From an uncultured Thermoleophilia bacterium (GTDB lineage: Bacteria > Actinomycetota > Thermoleophilia > Miltoncostaeales > Miltoncostaeaceae): a DNA stretch of 39,141 bases. Position 1 is the first letter of the stretch, and every line of letters begins with the position of its first letter. The translations under genes and the position numbers were made by a program. The notes under the pieces are model-generated. The model saw nothing but the letters and a program-made list of their open reading frames with translations. It made no database searches and was not told the origin of the DNA. Of this stretch, positions 8,560 through 15,551 are shown one piece after another. Location: assembly GCA_947258365.1 (NCBI GenBank), contig CAMYIK010000002.1, forward strand, positions 1 through 39,141. Direction: 5' to 3'.

Positions 8560-9596
8560 CAAATACCTCCGGGCATCAACCCGGGGTTCAGGACCCCGGC
8601 GGGATCAAACGCTGCCTTGAGGCGACGCATGATCTCCAGGCCTGCGGGCGGCGGCCCCCATGGGTCGATTCGGAGCTCATCAGGTGCGTCGTCGACTACC
8701 GCGTGGCCGCCGATGCGCTGGGCATGGGCCCGGACCTCGGCGATCTGTTCGGTGGACTCCACCGCGACCAGGCACGTCCCTACTCCGAGCTGCGTCGACA
8801 TCGGAACACCGAGGCCGCCAAGCGCATGGAGTAGCTCACGTACTCGCGCGGGCGTTACCCCGACTCTGACGACGCCGGTGCCGATCGGCGGCGGCGGAGC
8901 CTCAGAAGGCGTAAAGCCGGCGGGTGCCACGACATCCTCGGGCTGCCCGACCAGCTCGACGTGGGTCGTGTCGCCCGAGACGATCACCGCGCCCGGCCGA
9001 TAGAGCTCAGACAGCAGCGCCAGCCCGACATCGAGGGCATCGGCGCCGGATCGCGCGAACCATCGCCGGGCGGGCAGGCGCGGCCAGAGTTTCAGGGTGA
9101 CCTCCACGATGACTCCCAAGCTGCCAAACGAACCCGTCATGAGTCGGGGCAGGTCATAGCCGGACACGCCTTTCACGGTTCGCCCGCCCGCGGTGATGAG
9201 GCGCCCGTCGCCGGTGGCGACGACCACCTGCAACAGCGAGTCGCGAACGGGTCCGAAGCGCAAGCGGGACAGCCCGGAGGTCGCCGAGGCCAGAACACCT
9301 CCGACGGTCGCCTCGGCGCCCGCCCCGACCTGCGGCCAGAATTGGCCGTGCTGGTCCGCGATCTCGCCAAGCCGATCGACCGACATCCCCGCCTCCACGG
9401 TGATGGTGAGGTCCTGCGGTGTGTAGTCGATCAGCGCGTCCAGTTGGGTGGTCGAGATCGAGGAGCGGGGGCGCCCCTCCGGGTGGCCGACTCGCGAATG
9501 CGTTCCGCCGCCACGAGGGGAGACGGGCAGGCCATCTGCGCTGGCCTGGGCGAGCTGTGCGGCCAGCTCCGTTCTGTCGCGAGGAGCCTCACTCAC
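8559..9596 (-). CDS. glcE: Glycolate oxidase FAD-binding subunit GlcE
   Basis: PCMH-type FAD-binding subunit of the glycolate oxidase complex. FAD-contact motifs include SPRGGGTHSRVG near the N-terminus and GVLASATSGLSRLRFGPVRD, then GGRTVKGVSGYDLPRLMTGSFGSLGVI. The start is the GTG at 9596, which overlaps the glcD stop as GTGA; the frame also opens further upstream inside glcD, but those residues do not look like GlcE. This gives 345 aa, normal for the family. One-base coupling to glcF follows. Confidence 0.92.
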   Translation of the reverse strand: MSEAPRDRTELAAQLAQASADGLPVSPRGGGTHSRVGHPEGRPRSSISTTQLDALIDYTPQDLTITVEAGMSVDRLGEIADQHGQFWPQVGAGAEATVGGVLASATSGLSRLRFGPVRDSLLQVVVATGDGRLITAGGRTVKGVSGYDLPRLMTGSFGSLGVIVEVTLKLWPRLPARRWFARSGADALDVGLALLSELYRPGAVIVSGDTTHVELVGQPEDVVAPAGFTPSEAPPPPIGTGVVRVGVTPARVRELLHALGGLGVPMSTQLGVGTCLVAVESTEQIAEVRAHAQRIGGHAVVDDAPDELRIDPWGPPPAGLEIMRRLKAAFDPAGVLNPGLMPGGI

Positions 9597-11038
9597 AGCC
9601 AGGTCCCCGGGGGCAGGCTGTCCGGCGCCACGGTCAACTCTCCACACCGGCTCCCGGCAGGGAGGACCTTGAGGGGATTCATCAGCCCGTCGGGGTCGAA
9701 GGCGCAGCGGGCGTCGGCCTGGGCGGCGAGGTCAATCTCGCCGAACTGCAGCGGCATGAAGTCACGTTTTTCCACACCGATCCCATGCTCGCCGCTCAGC
9801 ACTCCGCCAACCGCCATGCACGCGGCAATGATCTCCCTGCCCGCCTCGTACACCCGGTCGACCTGGTCCGAATCCCGACGGTCGAACGCGATCAGGGGGT
9901 GGAGGTTGCCGTCGCCGGCATGGAACACATTCATGATCACCAAGTCGTGGCGCTCGGCGATGGCCCCGATCTCCTCGAGGACGTCCACAAGGTGGGTCCG
10001 CGGCACCACACAGTCGTGCAGATAGTAGTTCGGTGCGACCCGAGCCACGGCTCCGAACGCACTCTTTCGTGCCTTCCACAGCAGTTGCCGCTCCGTCTCA
10101 TCGGCGGCGACGCGGACCTCGCGGGCGCCGTGCTCGCGGCCGACTCTTTGGACGAGCTCCGCCTCTGCGGCGATTTGTGCGGGCGTCCCATCGACTTCGA
10201 CGAGCAACACCGTGGCGGCGTCGACCGGCAGGCCGGCGCCGACGAAGGCCTCGACGGCGATGTTCATCTTCTGGTCCATCATCTCCATGGCCGCGGGCAC
10301 GACTCCGGCGGCCACGATGGCGCCCACGGTGGCGGCGCCTTCCGCGACCGAATCGAAGTCGAGCAGCATTGTTCGGACCGCGGGCGGGTTCCGAGTGAGC
10401 CGCACGCAGACCTTGGTCACCAGCCCCAACGTGCCTTCGCCGCCCACGGAAAGACCGCGAAGGTCGAAACCGGGTGGGTCTGGCGCGGGGCCGCCGAGCT
10501 CCAGCACGCTGCCGTCGGCGGTCACCATCTCGAGGCCCATGATGTGTTGCGCGGTCACGCCATACGCCAGGCAGTGCGGCCCGCCGGAGTTGGTGGCCAC
10601 GTTGCCGCCGATGGAGCAGGCTGCCTGGCTGGAGGGGTCGGGCGCGTAGTGCAGGTCCAGGTCAGCCACGGCCGTACTGATGTCGAGATTCAGCACGCCG
10701 GGCTCGACCCATGCGCAGGGCACGTCGGGGTCGATGTCGAGGATCCGGTTCATTCGTGCAAGAGAAACGACGACCGCATCGTCGAACGGCACCGCGCCCC
10801 CGGCGAGGCCGGTGCCGGAGCCTCGAGGCACGATAGCCAGGCCGAGTTCGGCGGCGACTCGCACGCAGGCGGACACCTCTTCACGGGTCTGTGGCAGCAC
10901 AACGAGACCGCACTTGCCCTCCGTGATGGAGCCGTCTCGCGCGTAGATCGCGCGCTCCAGCGGATGTTCCATAACCCGCTCGGAGTCCAACAGCGCGCGG
11001 AATCGCGCGGCGCTCGCTGTTGCCGTAGCCGTCCCCAT
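9593..11038 (-). CDS. glcD: Glycolate oxidase subunit GlcD
   Basis: Catalytic FAD subunit oxidising glycolate or D-lactate-like hydroxyacids. The PCMH FAD domain carries VPRGSGTGLAGGAVP and SIGGNVATNSGGPHCLAYGV. The FAD-oxidase C-terminal domain carries FHAGDGNLHPLI and VLSGEHGIGVEKRDFM, both characteristic of GlcD. 481 aa is the usual length. It lies 7 bp after the FAD oxidoreductase gene and is coupled to glcE by GTGA. The complete GlcDEF set implies use of glycolate or a related 2-hydroxyacid. Confidence 0.94.
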   Translation of the reverse strand: MGTATATASAARFRALLDSERVMEHPLERAIYARDGSITEGKCGLVVLPQTREEVSACVRVAAELGLAIVPRGSGTGLAGGAVPFDDAVVVSLARMNRILDIDPDVPCAWVEPGVLNLDISTAVADLDLHYAPDPSSQAACSIGGNVATNSGGPHCLAYGVTAQHIMGLEMVTADGSVLELGGPAPDPPGFDLRGLSVGGEGTLGLVTKVCVRLTRNPPAVRTMLLDFDSVAEGAATVGAIVAAGVVPAAMEMMDQKMNIAVEAFVGAGLPVDAATVLLVEVDGTPAQIAAEAELVQRVGREHGAREVRVAADETERQLLWKARKSAFGAVARVAPNYYLHDCVVPRTHLVDVLEEIGAIAERHDLVIMNVFHAGDGNLHPLIAFDRRDSDQVDRVYEAGREIIAACMAVGGVLSGEHGIGVEKRDFMPLQFGEIDLAAQADARCAFDPDGLMNPLKVLPAGSRCGELTVAPDSLPPGTWL

Positions 11039-11045
11039 GGGGTGA

Positions 11046-12287
11046 CTAGGCGCCAGCGCGGCCGGCGCCGATGACGCGCTCGGCGGCGCGCTCGCCGGCC
11101 TCGATGGCTTCGATCACGGCCGCGCCCGGCGCCAGATGCACGCCGTCGATCTGCGACAGCCACTGGCCCGCCGCACTGATCTCCGGCAGTTGGTCAAGAT
11201 CCGGAACCGGATACGCGCGCGGCATCCTCACCACTTCGATGAGCGACGCCAGCTCTACGTGGGCGATCCAGCCGAGCGGATCCGCGGCAGCAGCCGCGCA
11301 CGCCTGGCCCAGCGCGTCGTCATCCAGGCTCCAGATCGGGTCATCGCCGTCCGCTTGGCAGTAGCACTCGAGGCCGAGCATGGTCTCCTCTCGCGGAGAT
11401 AGGCGCTCGCTCCAGTTGCGTGGCTCGAAAGCACGGGAGAAGGGCACGTCAGGGTGATCGACCTGAATCCACGCCTGATCGGTGACCGAGCGCTGATCGA
11501 TACCGAGATAGACGATGCAGACGGCCCGCATGGCCACCTCTGGCGTCGCAAACGGTGGGGCGGCAGGCTGCACGAGTCGGGCCGCGGGGCCTGCGGGAAT
11601 CCCGACCACGATGGACTCGGTGGCGACGTCTCGCCGGTGACGCGGGCCGTCCGCGGTGATACCCATGACTCGACCGGAGGAAACATTGATCGCCTGGGCG
11701 CGGTGAGCGGTCGCCACCTCACCTCCCGCGGCCGTGATGGCATGGGCCATCGCATCCATCAACTGGCCAATGCCTTCGTTGGGGAACCAAAAGCCGTCAG
11801 GTGCCGCTTGATCGACCATCAGCTTGATCGCCCGTGTGCCGGGAATCTTCTCGAGCGGCACGCCATCGATCTTCTCGAGATAGGGCCGCATGGCGTCATC
11901 TACGAAGGTGGCGCCGAAGCGGCTGCCGAGTTCACCGAATGCGGTCTCGTCGTGCGCGCCGAGAGTCTGCTGAGCGGTCGGTCGCCGGTCGAGGTAGCGG
12001 CCAGGGGTAATCGCTCCGTCCACAATGCATGAAACCGGTCGGTCCACCCAGTGGAGTTCCCCATCCAGGACCTCACCGAGCCATGATCGCCGGGCATCGT
12101 CGCGCACGAAGGGGATATGCCCGCCAACGTCGTACGCAAAGCCGTTGCTGCGCCGGGTAACGCAGAGCCCGCCAACGGTCTGGCTCGCTTCCAGAACTAC
12201 CACCTTGGCGCCCTCGCGCGCTAAGGCCAAGCCGGCGCCGAGCCCGCTTGGTCCAGCGCCCAGCACGACCGCATCGACCCGTTCCAT
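11046..12287 (-). CDS. FAD-dependent oxidoreductase (amine oxidase/protoporphyrinogen oxidase-like)
   Basis: Rossmann FAD protein with a dinucleotide motif at the very N-terminus (VVLGAGPSGLGAGLALAREG) and a following GGLCVTRRSNGFAYDVGGHIPF block. That block is typical of the protoporphyrinogen oxidase, phytoene desaturase and UDP-galactopyranose mutase-like superfamily. The substrate cannot be told from sequence alone. The ATG at 12287 starts directly before the FAD motif (413 aa); an earlier start at 12386 would add a low-complexity leader. TAAACT lies 7 nt upstream of this ATG, suggesting a leaderless transcript. It heads the glcDEF transcription unit. Confidence 0.75.
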   Translation of the reverse strand: MERVDAVVLGAGPSGLGAGLALAREGAKVVVLEASQTVGGLCVTRRSNGFAYDVGGHIPFVRDDARRSWLGEVLDGELHWVDRPVSCIVDGAITPGRYLDRRPTAQQTLGAHDETAFGELGSRFGATFVDDAMRPYLEKIDGVPLEKIPGTRAIKLMVDQAAPDGFWFPNEGIGQLMDAMAHAITAAGGEVATAHRAQAINVSSGRVMGITADGPRHRRDVATESIVVGIPAGPAARLVQPAAPPFATPEVAMRAVCIVYLGIDQRSVTDQAWIQVDHPDVPFSRAFEPRNWSERLSPREETMLGLECYCQADGDDPIWSLDDDALGQACAAAAADPLGWIAHVELASLIEVVRMPRAYPVPDLDQLPEISAAGQWLSQIDGVHLAPGAAVIEAIEAGERAAERVIGAGRAGA

Positions 12288-12294
12288 GCGGCGG

Positions 12295-12321
12295 AGTTTA
12301 GTGCCGCGGATGGGAAGCCAA
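12295..12321 (-). promoter_or_regulatory. Predicted promoter of the FAD oxidoreductase-glcDEF unit (leaderless)
   Basis: On the minus strand a TAAACT -10 element (12300-12295) ends 7 nt before the ATG, so transcription would start at or next to the start codon. A TTGGCT -35-like element (12321-12316) lies 15 bp further upstream. There is no Shine-Dalgarno before this ATG, which agrees with leaderless initiation. Confidence 0.5.
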
Positions 12322-12362
12322 CCCGGGACGTCCGGACTGGCGGGTGGCCCACCACCCTGGGT

Positions 12363-12368
12363 TATGCT
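12363..12368 (+). promoter_or_regulatory. Predicted -10 element for the ctaB unit
   Basis: TATGCT lies 7 nt before a GTG at 12376, the same spacing as at ctaC and pyrE. No convincing -35 is visible. If used, the transcript would begin at the GTG of a short leader frame rather than at the membrane-protein ATG at 12399. Confidence 0.4.
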
Positions 12369-12375
12369 CGCCACG

Positions 12376-12402
12376 GTGTTCGCCAAACATTCCGCGCGAT
12401 GA
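12376..12402 (+). CDS. Possible leaderless 8-residue leader peptide upstream of the mini membrane protein
   Basis: A GTG 7 nt downstream of a TATGCT box opens a frame of eight codons (MFAKHSAR) ending in a TGA that overlaps the next gene's ATG as ATGA. The downstream ATG at 12399 has no Shine-Dalgarno, so coupling from this leader would explain how it is translated. The peptide is too short to judge by composition; this is inferred from spacing and overlap only. Confidence 0.3.
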   Translation: MFAKHSAR

Positions 12403-12587
12403 GCCTCAGCTCGATCGCGCTCGTTCTCGCCGTCGTTCTCGCCGTACCCGCGGCGCTAGTGGCTTCATGGCGAATTTGGCCCAGAGAAGGCGCGTGGAAC
12501 ACCGCACGGAGCCTTGACGCACTCTGGACGTCCGTTCCTCCCGCGCTACTCGGGTTGCTCATTCTTCTGACCATCGGCGCGGCATGA
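12399..12587 (+). CDS. Small two-helix membrane protein resembling a COX subunit II transmembrane segment
   Basis: A 62-aa protein of two hydrophobic helices (about residues 5-23 and 42-60) joined by a short polar loop. The second helix, starting LWTSVPPALLGLLILL, mirrors the CtaC helix in this window that starts IWTIIPAVLLAVVVVL. This includes the W-T-x-x-P signature that leads the second helix of cytochrome oxidase subunit II. It overlaps ctaB by ATGA and so belongs to the oxidase region. A role as an accessory or assembly subunit is inference; no catalytic residues are present. Confidence 0.65.
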   Translation: MSLSSIALVLAVVLAVPAALVASWRIWPREGAWNTARSLDALWTSVPPALLGLLILLTIGAA

Positions 12588-13498
12588 CGACGGGTGTGAG
12601 AACCGCGGGCACCGACGGTGACACGGCGCCAACGGCGACCGTTCTCGGTTACCTCGCGGACTACGTACGCCTCACCAAGCCGCGAATCATCTCCCTGCTG
12701 TTGGTCACGACCGCCGCGGCGATGTTCGTGGCCGCGGACGGACGGCCTGGCGGGCTCGCTCTTTTCTGGACGATGATCGGCGGCTATCTGGCCGCCGGCG
12801 GAGCGAACGCGATCAACCAGTTCGTCGATCGCGACATCGACGCGACGATGGCCCGCACGACCGACCGACCGGTCGTCTCCGGTCGCGTTTCTCCGACCCA
12901 TGCGCTGATCTTCGGCATCCTGCTGGGTGCGGCGAGCGCCCTCTTGCTCGGTTTCCTGGTCAACTGGCTGGCCGCCGCGCTGGCTGTCGTCGGACTGCTC
13001 GTCTACGTCGGCGTCTACACCATCTGGCTCAAGCGCAGCACGCCCCACAACATCGTCATCGGCGGCGCCGCCGGCGCCGTGCCGCCCCTAGTTGGCTGGG
13101 CCGCGGCCACGGGGAGTCTTTCTCTGGAAGCATGGCTGCTCTTTGCCATCGTCTTCTTCTGGACGCCCCCTCACTTCTGGGCGCTGGCGCTGATCCTGTC
13201 GAAGGACTACGCGTCCGTTCGAGTACCGATGCTGCCGGTGGTCTCCGGCGACAAAGAAACCCGACTCCAAGTCCTGGTGTGGAGCTTCGTGATGGTCGGA
13301 GTCTCCTTGCTCCCGGTGGCCTCAGGTGACGCGGGAGGCATCTACTTCGGGTCTGCTCTCGCTCTCGGCGCGGTCTTCGTGGCTTTGGCGTTCGGAGCGT
13401 GGCGCGAAGCCGACCTTCGATACACCCGCCACACCTTCAAGTACTCGCTCCTCTACCTGGCGCTGCTCTTTATCGCGCTCGTCGTCGACGCTCTCTAG
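12584..13498 (+). CDS. ctaB: Protoheme IX farnesyltransferase (heme O synthase)
   Basis: Integral-membrane UbiA-superfamily enzyme that farnesylates protoheme to heme O, the precursor of heme A for the oxidase downstream. The first Asp-rich motif is NAINQFVDRDIDATMARTTD with RPVVSGRVSP. The family signature YTIWLKRSTPHNIVIGG then leads into GAVPPLVGWAA. About nine helices and 304 aa fit CtaB/CyoE. Translation is coupled to the upstream mini-protein (ATGA). No ctaA (heme A synthase) is seen in the window. Confidence 0.95.
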   Translation: MTTGVRTAGTDGDTAPTATVLGYLADYVRLTKPRIISLLLVTTAAAMFVAADGRPGGLALFWTMIGGYLAAGGANAINQFVDRDIDATMARTTDRPVVSGRVSPTHALIFGILLGAASALLLGFLVNWLAAALAVVGLLVYVGVYTIWLKRSTPHNIVIGGAAGAVPPLVGWAAATGSLSLEAWLLFAIVFFWTPPHFWALALILSKDYASVRVPMLPVVSGDKETRLQVLVWSFVMVGVSLLPVASGDAGGIYFGSALALGAVFVALAFGAWREADLRYTRHTFKYSLLYLALLFIALVVDAL

Positions 13499-13501
13499 GT
13501 C

Positions 13502-14728
13502 ATGAGCGACGCCTCCGGCCGACGTTTGCCGCGCGGCCCAATGGCCGCGGTGATGCTCGCGGTATTCGTCGACCTCGTCGGCTTCGGAATCGTGTTACCG
13601 CTGCTTCCTCTTTGGGCGGAACGATTCGGCGCGTCGCCTTTCGTCATCGGGGCGCTGCTCGCCTCCTATGCGGTGATGCAGTTCCTGCTCGCGCCGGTTT
13701 GGGGGCGGATCTCGGACAGGTACGGGCGTCGGCCCGTCATTCTGGTCGCGCTTGCCGGCAGCGCCCTAGCCGCACTGGCGCTTGGGTTCGCCGATGCACT
13801 CTGGGTGATCTTCCTGGCGCGCGTTTTCCATGGTGCGGCGGGTGCGTCGTACTCGGTCGCCCAGGCCTATGTGGCCGACATCACGACACCGCAGCAGCGT
13901 GCCCGCGCGATGGGACTGATCGGAGCGGCGTTTGGCGTAGGGTTCATCGCGGGGCCGGCCATCGGCGCGGCCTCCGCGGCGGTCGACGTGAGGTTGCCCT
14001 TCTTCGTCGCGGCGGGCCTCGCGACGATCAACTTCGCGCTTGCGTGGGTGAGGCTGCCCGAGTCGTTGGACCAACGCCTGCGCGCTCGCACGTCGCCATC
14101 GCGCCTTTCGCTCTTACGGCGAGCCTTCATGGAGCGTGGCCTCGCTCCACTCGTCTGGATGTCGTTCGTCGCGACCCTCGCCTTCGTGGGGATGGAAGCG
14201 ACGTTCGCGCTGTTCGTCGAGCGGCGTCTGGACTTCGGGCCACCGGAGGTCGCATGGGCGTTCGTCTATATCGGTCTGCTGGCCGCCGCTTCACAAGGGG
14301 TCTTCGTCGGGCGGCTCGTCGGGCGCTACGGCGAGTCGCGCGTATTGCTGGCCGGACTGATCGTCACCGGCGTCGGTCTCGGGGGTCTCGCGTTCGTCAC
14401 GAACGTCCCCTCGTTGCTGCTGGCGCTCTTGCCACTTTCATTCGGTTCGGGTCTCGTTTTTGCGACCACCACGGCGCTGATCTCGCGCAGCGTGAGTGAC
14501 ACCGAGCAGGGTGTGGCCTTGGGGATCACGGCGTCTGTCAGCGGCCTGGCGCGCATCGGAGCACCATTGGGCGCCACCGCGCTCTTTCAAGCCATCGATC
14601 CCGGCGCCCCCTTGGTCGTCGGTGGCGTCTTGTTCCTGGGCTGCGCGGTAGCCATCGGCACGGCCTTGGCGCGCGGTTCCCACGGCTTTGGCGAGGTCCC
14701 GATTACGGGTTCGGCGAGGGACGTCTGA
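13502..14728 (+). CDS. MFS (DHA1/TetA-like) transporter
   Basis: A 408-aa major facilitator protein with about twelve predicted helices. Motif A is clear between helices 2 and 3 (GRISDRYGRRPVIL), and the N-terminal helix carries the FVDLVGFGIVLPLLPLWAERFGA pattern common in TetA-type drug/H+ antiporters. It starts 3 bp after the ctaB stop and precedes ctaC, so it sits inside the oxidase region. That position hints at an effector related to heme or copper, but equally it may be an unrelated exporter. The substrate is unknown. Confidence 0.88.
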   Translation: MSDASGRRLPRGPMAAVMLAVFVDLVGFGIVLPLLPLWAERFGASPFVIGALLASYAVMQFLLAPVWGRISDRYGRRPVILVALAGSALAALALGFADALWVIFLARVFHGAAGASYSVAQAYVADITTPQQRARAMGLIGAAFGVGFIAGPAIGAASAAVDVRLPFFVAAGLATINFALAWVRLPESLDQRLRARTSPSRLSLLRRAFMERGLAPLVWMSFVATLAFVGMEATFALFVERRLDFGPPEVAWAFVYIGLLAAASQGVFVGRLVGRYGESRVLLAGLIVTGVGLGGLAFVTNVPSLLLALLPLSFGSGLVFATTTALISRSVSDTEQGVALGITASVSGLARIGAPLGATALFQAIDPGAPLVVGGVLFLGCAVAIGTALARGSHGFGEVPITGSARDV

Positions 14729-14766
14729 CAGGCGGGTTTTTCGCCTCGGGCAGCGAGAACGGGTGA

Positions 14767-14772
14767 TAGGGT
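14767..14772 (+). promoter_or_regulatory. Predicted -10 element for a leaderless ctaC transcript
   Basis: TAGGGT ends 7 nt before the GTG start of ctaC and no Shine-Dalgarno lies in between. This places the transcription start at or beside the start codon. No clear -35 is visible. Confidence 0.45.
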
Positions 14773-14779
14773 CGCCGCC

Positions 14780-15547
14780 GTGTTGAACAGCCGACACACT
14801 GGTCCTATGGCGCTCATCGCTCTCGTCGTCGGGGCCATTACCGTGGGCCAGGCCCTCCTCATCGATTGGCTGCCTGAGCGGGCCGGCGAGGAAGCCGCAC
14901 GGATCGACGCGCTCCTCTGGTTCCTCTTCTGGGTCAGCGCCGTCATCTTCGTGCTCGTGACCGTCGTCCTGGTGTACGCAGTATGGGCTTTTCGGGCAGA
15001 GCCGGGCGACGAGACCGACGGCCCCCCGATTCACGGAAACACTCGTCTCGAGGTGATCTGGACGATCATCCCCGCGGTCCTTCTGGCCGTCGTCGTGGTC
15101 CTCGCGATCGTCGTGCTCGAAGAGAATGAGGCGCTCGCCGCCGACCGCGTCAAGATCGACGTGATCGGTGAGCAGTTCGCGTGGCGCATGCAGTATCCCG
15201 ACGTCGACGTCGAGTCGGGTGACCTGCGGGTGCCCGTCGATCGACAAGTGGAGCTGTCGATCCGCGCGTCGGACGTGATCCACAGTTTCTGGGTGCCGGC
15301 GATGCGCGTGAAACAAGACGCGGTACCGGGTATCACCACCGACCTCGTGTTCACGCCCGACAAGGTCGGCAACTACGAGGTGATCTGCGCTGAGCTCTGC
15401 GGTGCCGGGCACGGGGTGATGCGCACCAGGGCGATCGTCATGGAACCGGGTGCCTACGAGGAATGGCTGTCGGCCGCCCGGGCGAAGGTGGAGGCCGACG
15501 CCCAAGCGACGCCGGCCCCCAACGACACCGACACGCCGGAGGGCTGA
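14780..15547 (+). CDS. ctaC: Cytochrome c oxidase subunit II
   Basis: Subunit II carries the binuclear CuA centre that accepts electrons from cytochrome c. CuA ligands are visible: H168 (IHSFWVPAMR), C203 and C207 (CAELCGAGH), H211 and M214. Three hydrophobic segments occur (about 10-28, 45-70 and 92-113), one more than the usual two. No cytochrome c domain is fused at the C-terminus, so this is not a caa3-type subunit II; the separate lipoprotein cytochrome c downstream could fill that role. The GTG at 14780 is favoured because of the TAGGGT box 7 nt upstream; an ATG at 14807 is an alternative. 255 aa. Confidence 0.93.
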   Translation: MLNSRHTGPMALIALVVGAITVGQALLIDWLPERAGEEAARIDALLWFLFWVSAVIFVLVTVVLVYAVWAFRAEPGDETDGPPIHGNTRLEVIWTIIPAVLLAVVVVLAIVVLEENEALAADRVKIDVIGEQFAWRMQYPDVDVESGDLRVPVDRQVELSIRASDVIHSFWVPAMRVKQDAVPGITTDLVFTPDKVGNYEVICAELCGAGHGVMRTRAIVMEPGAYEEWLSAARAKVEADAQATPAPNDTDTPEG

Positions 15548-15551
15548 CCCG

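Noticed and set aside
7507-9003. 498-codon open frame on the plus strand
   Set aside because: It is antisense to glcF and glcE, which have complete motifs; the translated product is low in recognisable structure and rich in His, Arg and Gly as expected of a high-GC shadow.
9419-11074. 551-codon open frame on the plus strand
   Set aside because: Antisense to glcD, which carries all GlcD motifs; no family resemblance in the shadow.
14736-14752. AGGCG/CGCCT weak hairpin with TTTTT after the MFS gene
   Set aside because: The stem is only 5 bp and the T run lies in the loop, so it does not support a terminator call.
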